Assembly: GCA_947177085.1 (NCBI GenBank)
Contig: CAMWTD010000008.1
Coordinates: 1-21,074 of the forward strand
Direction of reading: 5' to 3'
Source: an uncultured Desulfovibrio sp.
GTDB taxonomy: Bacteria > Desulfobacterota > Desulfovibrionia > Desulfovibrionales > Desulfovibrionaceae
Length of the DNA: 21,074 nt
The position numbers and the translations under genes are program-made. The notes below the pieces were generated by a model. That model was not told where the DNA came from. It searched no databases and was given only the letters and a program-made list of their open reading frames with translations. This document shows positions 14,455 to 21,074 of this stretch, piece after piece (within the stretch, counting starts at the first letter, position 1; each line of letters opens with the position of its first letter).

Positions 14455-14922
14455 ATGAAACGCTACGCTCTCATTCTGACCCTGGTCATGGCCCTCGCCG
14501 CCGGCTTCGGCTGCGCGAAGAAAACCACCACCGAGCCCGGCTACGATGACGGCATGAGCCCCGAAATGCGCGCCGCCATCCAGCAGATTTCCGACTCGCG
14601 CGTGTACTTCGCCTTCAACAAGTACAACATCGAAAACCAGTACGACGCGGTCCTGAAGAAGGAAGCCGAGATCCTCAAGCAGTTCCCGGCCATCCGCGTG
14701 CGCATCGAAGGCAACTGCGACGACCGCGGCACCCAGGAATACAACCTCGCCCTCGGCGAGCGCCGCGCCCGCGCCGCCTACGAATATCTCGTGCAGAACG
14801 GCGTGAACCCGAGCCAGCTCGAGATGATCAGCTACGGCAAGGAAAATCCGGCCGTCCTCGGCACCGGCGAGGCCGTGTGGGCCAAGAACCGCCGCGACGA
14901 CTTCCGCGTCATCGCCCACTAG
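14455..14922 (+). CDS. pal: Peptidoglycan-associated lipoprotein Pal
   Basis: 155 residues from the ATG at 14455, with AGGAGG upstream. A short signal peptide ends at C20; the preceding GFG is a relaxed lipobox, but the following AKK and the family argue for lipidation. Residues 45-155 are an OmpA-like domain: V-Y-F-A-F-N-K-Y start, then NCDDRGTQEYNLALGERRA (87-105), the diaminopimelate-binding region of Pal. Pal is anchored in the inner leaflet of the outer membrane and binds both peptidoglycan and TolB, holding the outer membrane to the wall. It is the last gene of the tol cluster, with a terminator after it and its own promoter before it. Confidence 0.94.
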   Translation: MKRYALILTLVMALAAGFGCAKKTTTEPGYDDGMSPEMRAAIQQISDSRVYFAFNKYNIENQYDAVLKKEAEILKQFPAIRVRIEGNCDDRGTQEYNLALGERRARAAYEYLVQNGVNPSQLEMISYGKENPAVLGTGEAVWAKNRRDDFRVIAH

Positions 14923-14992
14923 TTCCTTTCTGGCATTCTTTGCAGGGGCCGTCTCCGCAAGGGGGCGGCCCTTGCGCGTTGTGGCATCGGGG

Positions 14993-15017
14993 GCCGCCAG
15001 CCAGGGCGGCGTTTTTT
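14993..15017 (+). terminator. Rho-independent terminator after pal
   Basis: GCCGCC (14993-14998) and GGCGGC (15005-15010) form a 6-bp GC stem with a six-base loop, followed by G and six T (15012-15017). A second imperfect hairpin, GGGCCG/CGGCCC at 14946-14971, precedes it without a T-run. Confidence 0.85.
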
Positions 15018-15134
15018 CACAAATGCGCTTTCCCTTGCGCTCCCCCCGGCACAACTGCTAGTCTTGGAATGGGCGTCCCGCACGACGGGCGCTGACGCAC
15101 CCATTGCAACCGCGAGCCGCCAGAAGGGGATGCC

Positions 15135-16121
15135 ATGAAGATCGTTGTGCTTGACGGAGCCGTCCTCAACCCGGGTGACGTGGACTGGGGCCCCATCTCG
15201 GAGCTCGGCGAGCTCGCCATCCATCCCGAGACCGCCCCGGCCGAGCTTGCGGAGCGCACGCGCAACGCGGACATCCTCCTCACCAACAAGACCGAGCTCA
15301 GGCGCTCCGACATGGGGCATTTCCAGTCCGCGCGCCTCGTTGGCCTGCTCGCCACGGGCTACAACAATGTGGACCTGGACGCCTTCGCCGAGCGCGGGGT
15401 GCCGGTCTGCAACGTGACGGCCTACGGCGTTGCCGACGTGGCGCAGCATGCCATGTCCCTCCTGCTGGAGCTCTGCCACCACACCCAGGAGCACACCGAA
15501 AGCGTGCGCGACGGCGAATGGGAACGGGCCCGGCGCTGGTGCTACTGGCAGCGCACGCCCATCTGCCTCACCGGGCTCACCATCGGCATCGTGGGCTTCG
15601 GGGACATCGGCCGGGAAATGGCGCGCCTCGGGCATGCCTTCGGGATGCGGGTGCTCGCCTACCAGCGCACGCCGCGCAACCCGCCCCCCTGGGAGGACTT
15701 CGCCTTCGTGCCCCTTGAGCAGCTTCTGGCCGAATCCGACGTGGTCTCGCTGCACTGCCCGCTCACGCCGGAGACGGACCGCCTCATCAATGCCAAGAGC
15801 CTCGCGCTCATGCAGCCCGGGGCCATCCTCCTCAACACGGCCCGGGGGGCGCTGGTGGACGAGGAGGCGGCCGCCGCCGCCCTCAAGAGCGGCCATTTGA
15901 GCGGCATGGGCACGGACGTGCTCTCGGAGGAGCCGCCCCGGCCCGGCAACCCGCTCCTGCGCGCGCCCAATGTGCTCATCACGCCGCACATGGCCTGGGC
16001 CACGGTGCGCGCCCGCCAGAACATCATCGACCTCACGGCGGAGAATATCCGCCGCTGGCTGGCCGGGGACCCCGTCAACGTGGTCAACGGCGTCAACGTG
16101 GCGGCCTGCCCGCTCCTCTAA
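15135..16121 (+). CDS. D-2-hydroxyacid dehydrogenase (hydroxypyruvate/glycerate dehydrogenase-like)
   Basis: 328 residues with AAGGGGA before the ATG. The family signatures are present: N-terminal substrate loop ATGYNNVD (73-80), Rossmann motif GFGDIG (154-159), and the catalytic Arg-Glu-His set at R237 (NTARGALVDE), E265/E266 and H285 (TPHMAW). Such enzymes reduce 2-ketoacids, for example hydroxypyruvate to glycerate, in the cytoplasm. The end of the second Rossmann strand reads AYQRT, lacking the Asp that selects NAD and offering R178, so NADPH use is possible. It stands alone after the pal terminator; the upstream 117 bases show only weak promoter-like elements. The precise substrate cannot be assigned from sequence. 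Confidence 0.88.
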   Translation: MKIVVLDGAVLNPGDVDWGPISELGELAIHPETAPAELAERTRNADILLTNKTELRRSDMGHFQSARLVGLLATGYNNVDLDAFAERGVPVCNVTAYGVADVAQHAMSLLLELCHHTQEHTESVRDGEWERARRWCYWQRTPICLTGLTIGIVGFGDIGREMARLGHAFGMRVLAYQRTPRNPPPWEDFAFVPLEQLLAESDVVSLHCPLTPETDRLINAKSLALMQPGAILLNTARGALVDEEAAAAALKSGHLSGMGTDVLSEEPPRPGNPLLRAPNVLITPHMAWATVRARQNIIDLTAENIRRWLAGDPVNVVNGVNVAACPLL

Positions 16122-16133
16122 GGCCCGCGGCGC

Positions 16134-16162
16134 TGGACCCCGGCGGCTCTTTTGGCTATGGT
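16134..16162 (+). promoter_or_regulatory. Candidate promoter for the receiver/TPR gene
   Basis: TGGACC (16134-16139), 17-base spacer and TATGGT (16157-16162), each matching four of six consensus positions; the predicted start lies about 50 bases before the ATG at 16218. Confidence 0.33.
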
Positions 16163-16217
16163 TGCGGGTTGTACGGCGGGGTGACTTGTGGACGCGGCCC
16201 CGCCGACAGGGGGAGCC

Positions 16218-17651
16218 ATGAACGAGGAAGCGGAAAAGGGCGGCGTTGCCCGGCGCATCCAGATGCGCCGCGCCGACAAGTCCCTGGCGGGGGCGAAGGT
16301 GGACGGCGCGCGCCAGCGCAAGGGCTATGTCGAGGCGGTCATCGCGCAGTTGCGCGACGGCGGCCGCATCATCTGTGTTTCTGACGACAAGGCTTTCATC
16401 GACCTCTTGCGCGGGCTCATCCGGGACGAGCTCAAGATGCCCGCCACCTGCCTTTTCACCACCACCGCCGCGGACATGCTGGTGCGCCTCGCCAGGCAGG
16501 CCAGGGACGCCGGGGAAAGCCCGCTTTTTCTTGTGGAGCGGGAGCTCAGGGGCCGCGACCTCAGCTTTGCGGTGCGCCTTTTGAAGAACGGCTTCCCCGA
16601 GCTCAAGGTCCTCATGCTGGCGGGGGAGAGTGCGCGCCAGCATGTCGCCCAGATGCAGGAGAGCGGTGTGGACGGCTCCATCCTGAGGCCCGTGGACGGC
16701 CCGGGACTGCTCGAGCGGCTGGCCCTCACCCTGCGCCCGCAGAACGAGGCGGAGCGCTCCCTCGAGTGGGCGCGCAGCCTGCTTGCCCAGGGCGAGAACC
16801 TGCGGGCGCTCCAAGTTTGTATGCAGGCCCTTGAGCAAAAGAACAACCCGGCGGCCGTGCTCCTGCTCATGGGCGACATTTTCAAGGCCATGGAAGAATT
16901 TGACAAGGCCGCCGACGCCTATGCCAAGGCTGCCGGCGCTTCCCCCATGTTCCTCGAGCCCCTGCGCAGGCTCGCCGTCCTGCACGCCGAAAAGGGCGAC
17001 GCCGCGCGGGAGCTGGAATGCCTGGAAAAGCTGGACGGCCTCTCGCCGCTGGATGTGGAGCGCAAATTGCGCATGGGCGAGCTCAGCCTCCGGCTCAACC
17101 AGACGGACAAGGCGCGCAAGGTGCTCGGCGACGCGGTGCGGCTCTCCAGCCGGCAGGCCAAGGAAGGCACGGCGTCCGTGGCCTCGCGCGTGGCCGACCT
17201 TTACGCCGATTCGGACCCGGAGACGGCCGCGGCCTATCTTCGCCGCGCGCTGGACAGCCGCAAGGAGTTCTGGGGCCAGGAGGACCTCGCGGCCTTCAAC
17301 CGCCTCGGGCTGCTCTTGCGGCGCGCTGGCCGCTGGCGCGACGCCGTGGAGGAATACCGGAAGGCGCTCGCCATCGCGCCCAATGACGGCGGCCTGCAGT
17401 ACAATCTCGGCATGGCCTGGCTGGATGGCAAGGAAAACGAGCAGGCGCGGGCGGCCTGTCTCAAGGCGCTGGCCCTCAACCCGGAGCTGCCGCGCAGCTC
17501 GGCGCGCGTGGCCATGAATCTCGCCACGGTGTTCCTCGCCACCAATGACCGGATGCACGCCCTGCCGCTCTTGCGGACAGCCCTGGAACTGGAGCCCGGC
17601 AACGCCGAGGCGCGGGACCTGCTGGCCCGCGCCGAGGCCGAAGGCAGGTGA
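16218..17651 (+). CDS. Degenerate response-regulator receiver domain fused to TPR repeats
   Basis: 477 residues from the ATG at 16218, with GGGGGAG just upstream; a GTG at 16188 is in frame but lacks a site. Residues about 50-170 resemble a CheY-like receiver: strand IICVSDD with acidic pair D56/D57, strand LFLVE, strand VLMLAGES and LRP. The phospho-acceptor Asp is replaced by E107 and the conserved Lys by R157, so phosphorylation is unlikely. From about 178 to 470 the protein is helical TPR repeats, for example the A-Y-A-K-A-A-G-A-S-P, Y-R-K-A-L-A-I-A-P-N-D and L-K-A-L-A-L-N-P-E units. No signal peptide is seen, so it is cytoplasmic. TPRs bind proteins; the partner is unknown. It is 71 bp upstream of gltX. 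Confidence 0.82.
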   Translation: MNEEAEKGGVARRIQMRRADKSLAGAKVDGARQRKGYVEAVIAQLRDGGRIICVSDDKAFIDLLRGLIRDELKMPATCLFTTTAADMLVRLARQARDAGESPLFLVERELRGRDLSFAVRLLKNGFPELKVLMLAGESARQHVAQMQESGVDGSILRPVDGPGLLERLALTLRPQNEAERSLEWARSLLAQGENLRALQVCMQALEQKNNPAAVLLLMGDIFKAMEEFDKAADAYAKAAGASPMFLEPLRRLAVLHAEKGDAARELECLEKLDGLSPLDVERKLRMGELSLRLNQTDKARKVLGDAVRLSSRQAKEGTASVASRVADLYADSDPETAAAYLRRALDSRKEFWGQEDLAAFNRLGLLLRRAGRWRDAVEEYRKALAIAPNDGGLQYNLGMAWLDGKENEQARAACLKALALNPELPRSSARVAMNLATVFLATNDRMHALPLLRTALELEPGNAEARDLLARAEAEGR

Positions 17652-17722
17652 GAGCCCGACCAACACCGATTCACACTGACGAACACGCACTGACACCGCG
17701 GATATATCCAGGGGGAGTTTTC

Positions 17723-19150
17723 ATGGCAGACGTTGTGACCCGTTTCGCGCCCAGCCCCACCGGGCATCTGCACATCGGCGGCGCGCGCACCGCCATCTTT
17801 TCCTGGCTGCTCGCCCGACACTACGGCGGCCGCTTCCATTTGCGCATCGAGGATACTGACCTCCTCCGCTCCAAGAAGGAGTACACGGATTCCATCCTCG
17901 CCTCCATGCGCTGGCTCGGGCTGGACTGGGACGACGACCTCACCTACCAGACAGAGCGCACTGACCTCTATAACAGCTATGTGGACAAGCTGCTCGAGAG
18001 CGGTCACGCCTACTGGTGCTCCTGCACGCCGGAAGAGGTGGAGGCCATGCGCGAGCGCGCGCGGGCCCAGGGGCTGAAGCCCCGCTATGACGGCCATTGC
18101 CGCGAGCTCGGCCTGGGCCCGGGGGAGGGACGCTGCGTGCGCCTCAAGGCCCCGCGCACGGGCAAGATCGTCTTTGACGACATGGTCAAGGGCCGCATCG
18201 CCGTGGACGCCTCGGAACTGGACGACATGGTGCTGCGCCGCGCCGACGGCATGCCCACCTACAACATGGCCGTGGTGGTGGACGACCACGAAATGGGCGT
18301 CACCCACGTCATCCGGGGCGACGACCATGTCTCCAACACGCCGCGCCAGATCCTCATTTACGAGGCGCTGGGGCTGCCCGTGCCGCGCTTCGGGCATGTG
18401 CCCATGATCCTCGGGCCCGACAGGCAGAAGCTCTCCAAGCGGCATGGCGCTCGGGCCGTGGTGGAGTACCAGCGCGACGGCCTTTTGCCGCAGGCGCTGG
18501 TGAGCTATCTCGCGCGCCTCGGCTGGTCGCACGGCGACCAGGAGCTTTTCAGCATGGAGGAGCTCATCCATTTCTTTGACGGCAAGAACCTCAACCCCGC
18601 GGCAGCGGCCTTTGACCCGGCCAAGCTGGAGTGGTGCAACGCGCGCTTTTTGCGCGACCTGCCCCTGAACCAGCTCGTGGAGATGGTGGAGCCCTTCGCC
18701 AAGGAGGCCGGCCTGTGGGAGCGCCTCGGGCCCGACCCGTACGGCCGGCTCACCCCGCTCTGCATCATGTTCCGCGAGCGGGCGAGCAACCTCGCCACCC
18801 TGGCGGAGAGCTTCAGGCCGTTGCTCGTGGGCGCTTCCGAGCTCATCTACAACATCAAGGACGCCAATAAGCATTTCACCGGGCAGGGCAAGACCCACCT
18901 GGCGGCGCTTTCGGCCGTCTTCAGCAAGGTGGAGCCCTTTGATGCGGGGAATATCGAGGCCGCGCTCAACGCCTATGTGGCGGATAACGGCCTCAAGTTC
19001 AAGGAAGTGGCCCCGCCCCTGCGTACGGCGCTCATGGGCTTCATGGGCGGCTCGCACCTGAACGAGATCATGGCCTTCCTCGGCAAGCCGGAGACGCTGG
19101 CGCGCCTCGCCCGGGCGCAGGACTACACGCCGCCGGCCGGGGATGCCTGA
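17723..19150 (+). CDS. gltX: Glutamate--tRNA ligase
   Basis: 475 residues from the ATG at 17723, preceded by AGGGGGAG; the reading frame is open further upstream, but the family start is MADVVTRFAPSPTGHLHIGGAR. The class I signatures are HIGG (17-20, the HIGH motif) and KLSKR (236-240, the KMSKS motif). A C-x-C pair followed by a Y-D-G-H-C segment near residues 98-127 corresponds to the zinc-binding insertion seen in many GluRS. The C-terminal anticodon-binding helical region is complete, and length is normal (470-490). It charges tRNA-Glu with glutamate; discrimination against tRNA-Gln cannot be told. A terminator follows. Confidence 0.95.
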   Translation: MADVVTRFAPSPTGHLHIGGARTAIFSWLLARHYGGRFHLRIEDTDLLRSKKEYTDSILASMRWLGLDWDDDLTYQTERTDLYNSYVDKLLESGHAYWCSCTPEEVEAMRERARAQGLKPRYDGHCRELGLGPGEGRCVRLKAPRTGKIVFDDMVKGRIAVDASELDDMVLRRADGMPTYNMAVVVDDHEMGVTHVIRGDDHVSNTPRQILIYEALGLPVPRFGHVPMILGPDRQKLSKRHGARAVVEYQRDGLLPQALVSYLARLGWSHGDQELFSMEELIHFFDGKNLNPAAAAFDPAKLEWCNARFLRDLPLNQLVEMVEPFAKEAGLWERLGPDPYGRLTPLCIMFRERASNLATLAESFRPLLVGASELIYNIKDANKHFTGQGKTHLAALSAVFSKVEPFDAGNIEAALNAYVADNGLKFKEVAPPLRTALMGFMGGSHLNEIMAFLGKPETLARLARAQDYTPPAGDA

Positions 19151-19175
19151 TTTTGGGGAAAAGAAGCCTGGACGA

Positions 19176-19211
19176 GGGAGGGGGCGGCGAAATTTTCGCG
19201 GCTCCCTTTTT
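19176..19211 (+). terminator. Probable rho-independent terminator after gltX
   Basis: GGGAG (19176-19180) pairs with CTCCC (19202-19206), enclosing an inner GCGAA/TTCGC hairpin (19187-19199), followed by TTTTT (19207-19211). The stem is interrupted by an internal loop. It lies between convergent genes and could also slow transcription from the other side. Confidence 0.6.
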
Positions 19212-19224
19212 CATGGGTGGATGG

Positions 19225-20106
19225 TCAGATTTGCAGGGAAATGCCCGTGCCCCCCGGGGCCAGCGCCGTGGGCATGACGCCCCGCTGCGCCATGGCGGCG
19301 TAAGTCTCGGCCGCGCGCATGAGGGCATGGGCGATGCCGCTTCGGCCACCGGGGCTCCCGCTCGTTTCGCGGCTGCCGGCGCTTTCGCCCGGGGCGGCGA
19401 CTTCAGTGGCCCGGGCGGACTCACCGCGCGAAAGATTTTCGCTGGGGGCGGCGTCCCGCGCGCTTTCCTGGTTCCCCGCGCCCGCCACGCCGCCGGCATC
19501 CTCCTGCGATTCTTCCTGCTTCTCGCGGGCCGCGCGCGTTTCCTGCGCCGAGGCCTTGGCGGCCACGGCCCGATCCTGCACCGAGGGCTCGCCGGGGGCC
19601 AGCGCCGCGCGACGTACCTGCCGCGCCTTGGCGGCGCTCGCTTCGGGATCGTCCGGGATGGCGGAGGCGTCGATGGAAACATGGCCGCCAATGGCATATT
19701 GCCGCCCGTCGGGGCCCTGCTGGTATTCATAGCTCGGGCCGCCTGCCACATACTGGCCGCCGGCCGCCATGTGCGCCTTTTCGTGGGCGCGCACCTCGGC
19801 GTCGCGCTGCCTGAGCTCGCGAAGCTGGGCCTGCGCCTCAGGGCTGAGATGGAGGGCATCGCCTTCGAGAGCCCCTCCCGCATCCCGGGCTTCGTTGTTC
19901 CGCGCCTCAGCGTTTTTGACGCTGGCGGCATTTTCCGGCGCGGCGTTCCGCTTTTCCTGCGCGGCCCGGCCATATTCCCCCAGGCCCGGAAAGGCGGAAG
20001 CGCCCGCGTCGCCCCCGCCCAGGCCATAAGACCGGCGGCCGCCGGGCGCGACGGGGCCGGCGGCCCCCACGGGGCGGGCGGTGATGCTGTGAAGGGCGTC
20101 AAGCAT
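19225..20106 (-). CDS. SprA-related putative metalloprotease (CJM1_0395-like)
   Basis: 293 residues from the ATG at 20106. The central part (about 86-190) carries the conserved block of the SprA-related family: L-S-P-E-A-Q, L-R-x-R-D-x-E-V-R-A-H-E-K-A-H with the zinc-type motif H108-E-K-A-H112, then S-Y-E-Y-Q-Q-G-P-D-G-R-x-Y-A-I-G-G-H-V-S-I-D. No activity has been proven for such proteins to my knowledge. The flanks are low-complexity, rich in Ala, Gly, Glu and Ser, and probably disordered. There is no signal peptide or membrane segment. The gene is single, convergent with gltX and divergent from hynB, and is preceded by a close match to a sigma-28 flagellar promoter, so a motility link is inferred. 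The ribosome site (GAG six bases upstream) is weak. Confidence 0.8.
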   Translation of the reverse strand: MLDALHSITARPVGAAGPVAPGGRRSYGLGGGDAGASAFPGLGEYGRAAQEKRNAAPENAASVKNAEARNNEARDAGGALEGDALHLSPEAQAQLRELRQRDAEVRAHEKAHMAAGGQYVAGGPSYEYQQGPDGRQYAIGGHVSIDASAIPDDPEASAAKARQVRRAALAPGEPSVQDRAVAAKASAQETRAAREKQEESQEDAGGVAGAGNQESARDAAPSENLSRGESARATEVAAPGESAGSRETSGSPGGRSGIAHALMRAAETYAAMAQRGVMPTALAPGGTGISLQI

Positions 20107-20157
20107 GGGTACTCGTGTGCCGGTTCAGGGTGAGGGGGAGAGAACCTTTCACGGCTT

Positions 20158-20184
20158 CTATCGGCGGGGCGCTGAAAAACTTAA
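20158..20184 (-). promoter_or_regulatory. Sigma-28 (FliA) type promoter of the SprA-like gene
   Basis: Minus strand: -35 TTAAGTTT (20177-20184), spacer of exactly 11 bases, -10 GCCGATAG (20158-20165). The enteric FliA consensus is TAAAGTTT-N11-GCCGATAA, so seven of eight bases match in each half. The predicted start near 20150 leaves a leader of about 45 bases before the ATG at 20106. Confidence 0.72.
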
Positions 20185-20188
20185 GGCC

Positions 20189-20215
20189 TCTTTTTCGGGA
20201 GGGAAGGGAAAAAGA
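20189..20215. repeat. Inverted repeat TCTTTTTC-N11-GAAAAAGA
   Basis: Exact 8-bp arms at 20189-20196 and 20208-20215, between the divergent promoters of the SprA-like gene and hynB. It could be a protein-binding dyad or a weak hairpin insulating the two transcription units. Confidence 0.4.
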
Positions 20216-20279
20216 CGCATCCGGCCCAAAAAGTCCGCGCCGGGCCCGGGGCAGAGGCGGTGCAAAAGGCCCGCGCCTG

Positions 20280-20308
20280 TTGACCCCGTGATTGCATGGG
20301 TGTATCCT
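20280..20308 (+). promoter_or_regulatory. Sigma-70-type promoter for hynB
   Basis: -35 TTGACC (20280-20285), 17-base spacer and -10 TATCCT (20303-20308), matching five and four consensus positions. Transcription would begin near 20315, about 85 bases before the ATG at 20401. No FNR-like or Rex-like operator was recognised around it. Confidence 0.6.
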
Positions 20309-20400
20309 TGCGGACAAATGGCGCTGGCCTGGTTTGGGCCGCTTGCGGCGCGGGGGCACGCGCGTCTTGTCGCCATGCACTTTTTTGCCAGGAGTCGACT

Positions 20401-21074
20401 ATGCGTATTTCCGTGGGTCTGGGCAAACAGAGCGGTGAGGAGCGTTTGGAACGCCATGGCGTGAGCCGCCGCGACTTCATGAAATTCTGCACCGCCGTGG
20501 CCGTCACCATGGGCATGGGGCCGGCCTTCGCCGACGACGTGGCCGCCGCCCTCACCGGGCAGCGCCCCAATGTGGTCTATCTCCACACCGCCGAATGCAC
20601 GGGCTGTTCCGAGGCGCTCATGCGCATGTACAAGCCCTATATCGACAGCCTCATCCTTGACACCATCTCCCTCGACTACCAGGAGACCATCATGGCCGCC
20701 GCCGGGCAGGCCGCGGAAGATGCGCTGGAGCAGGCCGTCCATTCGCCGCAGGGCTTTATCCTCATGGTGGAAGGGGCCATTCCCACGGGCCTGAACGGCA
20801 AGTACGGCTATGTGGGCGGCAAGACCATGTACGACATCTGCAAGGACATCCTGCCCAAGTCCAAGCTCAACCTCGCGCTGGGCACCTGCGCCTCCTACGG
20901 CGGCATCCAGGCGGCGCGGCCCAACCCCACCGAGTCCGTGGGCCTCGGCGAGGCCTATGCCGACATGGGCGTCAAGGTCATCAACATCCCCGGCTGCCCG
21001 CCCAACCCAATCAACATGGTTGGCACGCTCGTGGCCTACCTGAGCGGCATGGACATCGAGCACGACGAGCTCGG
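20401..21074 (+). CDS. hynB: Periplasmic [NiFe] hydrogenase small subunit (partial, C terminus beyond window)
   Basis: The first 224 codons are present and the frame runs off the window. AGGAG stands seven bases before the ATG. The N-terminal signal is of the Tat type: SRRDFMK (22-28) followed by a hydrophobic stretch ending in PAFA. The mature part has C66 and C69 (AECTGCSE), C163 (GTCASYGG) and C199 (PGCPPNP), the four ligands of the proximal [4Fe-4S] cluster. The start (MRISVGLGK) and body closely resemble HynB of Desulfovibrio rather than the [NiFeSe] HysB. With the large subunit HynA, expected just downstream, it oxidises H2 in the periplasm and passes electrons to cytochrome c3. The medial and distal cluster ligands lie outside the window. 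Confidence 0.95.
   Translation, partial: MRISVGLGKQSGEERLERHGVSRRDFMKFCTAVAVTMGMGPAFADDVAAALTGQRPNVVYLHTAECTGCSEALMRMYKPYIDSLILDTISLDYQETIMAAAGQAAEDALEQAVHSPQGFILMVEGAIPTGLNGKYGYVGGKTMYDICKDILPKSKLNLALGTCASYGGIQAARPNPTESVGLGEAYADMGVKVINIPGCPPNPINMVGTLVAYLSGMDIEHDEL

Noticed and set aside
12606..14456. Long minus-strand frame (616 codons)
   Set aside because: Antisense to tolB and the end of the double TonB_C gene; composition is that of a shadow frame.
14931..14944. Sigma-54-like element TGGCA...TTGCA after pal
   Set aside because: The GG and GC doublets are 10 bases apart instead of the required 12.
16188..16217. GTG start extending the receiver/TPR protein by 10 residues
   Set aside because: No ribosome site precedes it, while the ATG at 16218 has GGGGGAG; the added codons include that site.
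17674..17694. Direct repeat CACTGAC, 14 bases apart, upstream of gltX
   Set aside because: Only two short copies, not placed like a recognised regulatory site; no function can be argued.
14919..17696. Long minus-strand frame (925 codons)
   Set aside because: Antisense shadow of the hydroxyacid dehydrogenase and the receiver/TPR gene; no recognisable domain.
19153..20133. Plus-strand frame of 326 codons
   Set aside because: Overlaps the minus-strand SprA-like gene, which carries conserved family blocks and a good promoter; the plus frame has neither.
20240..20249. Perfect 10-bp palindrome CCGGGCCCGG upstream of hynB
   Set aside because: All-GC palindromes of this size are expected by chance in such DNA; nothing else marks it.

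Overview
The window looks like chromosome from a high-GC, anaerobic, Gram-negative Desulfovibrio-like bacterium (Desulfovibrionaceae, Desulfobacterota). Supporting signs are a periplasmic [NiFe] hydrogenase small subunit of the HynB type with a Tat signal, a glutamate synthase split into separate domain proteins with added ferredoxin domains, RNase J beside TolC, and a complete Tol-Pal envelope locus. No tRNA, rRNA, CRISPR, insertion sequence or phage gene was seen. The species assignment is an inference from protein resemblance; no search was run.

Layout. 1-2936 (+) carries the end of a probable glutamine amidotransferase, an FMN/[3Fe-4S] glutamate synthase core with an N-terminal 2[4Fe-4S] domain, and a GXGXG-domain protein with a C-terminal 2[4Fe-4S] domain. 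2968-4787 (-) is a two-gene unit: a Bcr/CflA-type MFS exporter followed by an isochorismatase-like cysteine hydrolase. 4788-5176 has no convincing gene. 5177-5761 (-) is a shikimate-kinase-fold protein lacking key shikimate-binding residues, and 5857-6420 (+) is GmhB for LPS heptose synthesis. 6453-9632 (-) is tolC followed by RNase J. 9833-14922 (+) is tolQ-tolR-tolA, an extra periplasmic protein with two TonB/TolA-C-like domains, tolB and pal, closed by a clear terminator. 15135-16121 (+) is a D-2-hydroxyacid dehydrogenase, 16218-17651 (+) a degenerate-receiver/TPR protein, and 17723-19150 (+) gltX with its own terminator. 19225-20106 (-) is a SprA-related putative metalloprotease (HEKAH). 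20401 to the window end (+) is the start of hynB.

How the genes work together. The centre of the window is an envelope block: TolC (outer-membrane export channel), TolQRA-TolB-Pal (proton-motive-force-driven outer-membrane constriction) and GmhB (LPS core). The flanks are metabolism: ammonia assimilation, aminoacyl-tRNA supply, and periplasmic hydrogen uptake.

The most noteworthy observations are: a close match to a sigma-28 (FliA) flagellar promoter directly upstream of the SprA-like putative metalloprotease; a pseudo-receiver with Glu in place of the phospho-acceptor Asp, fused to TPRs; an additional double TonB_C-like protein embedded in the tol operon; a TolA whose helical stalk is replaced by a TonB-like Lys-Pro-Glu region; and a shikimate kinase homologue whose substrate site suggests another substrate, perhaps homoserine.
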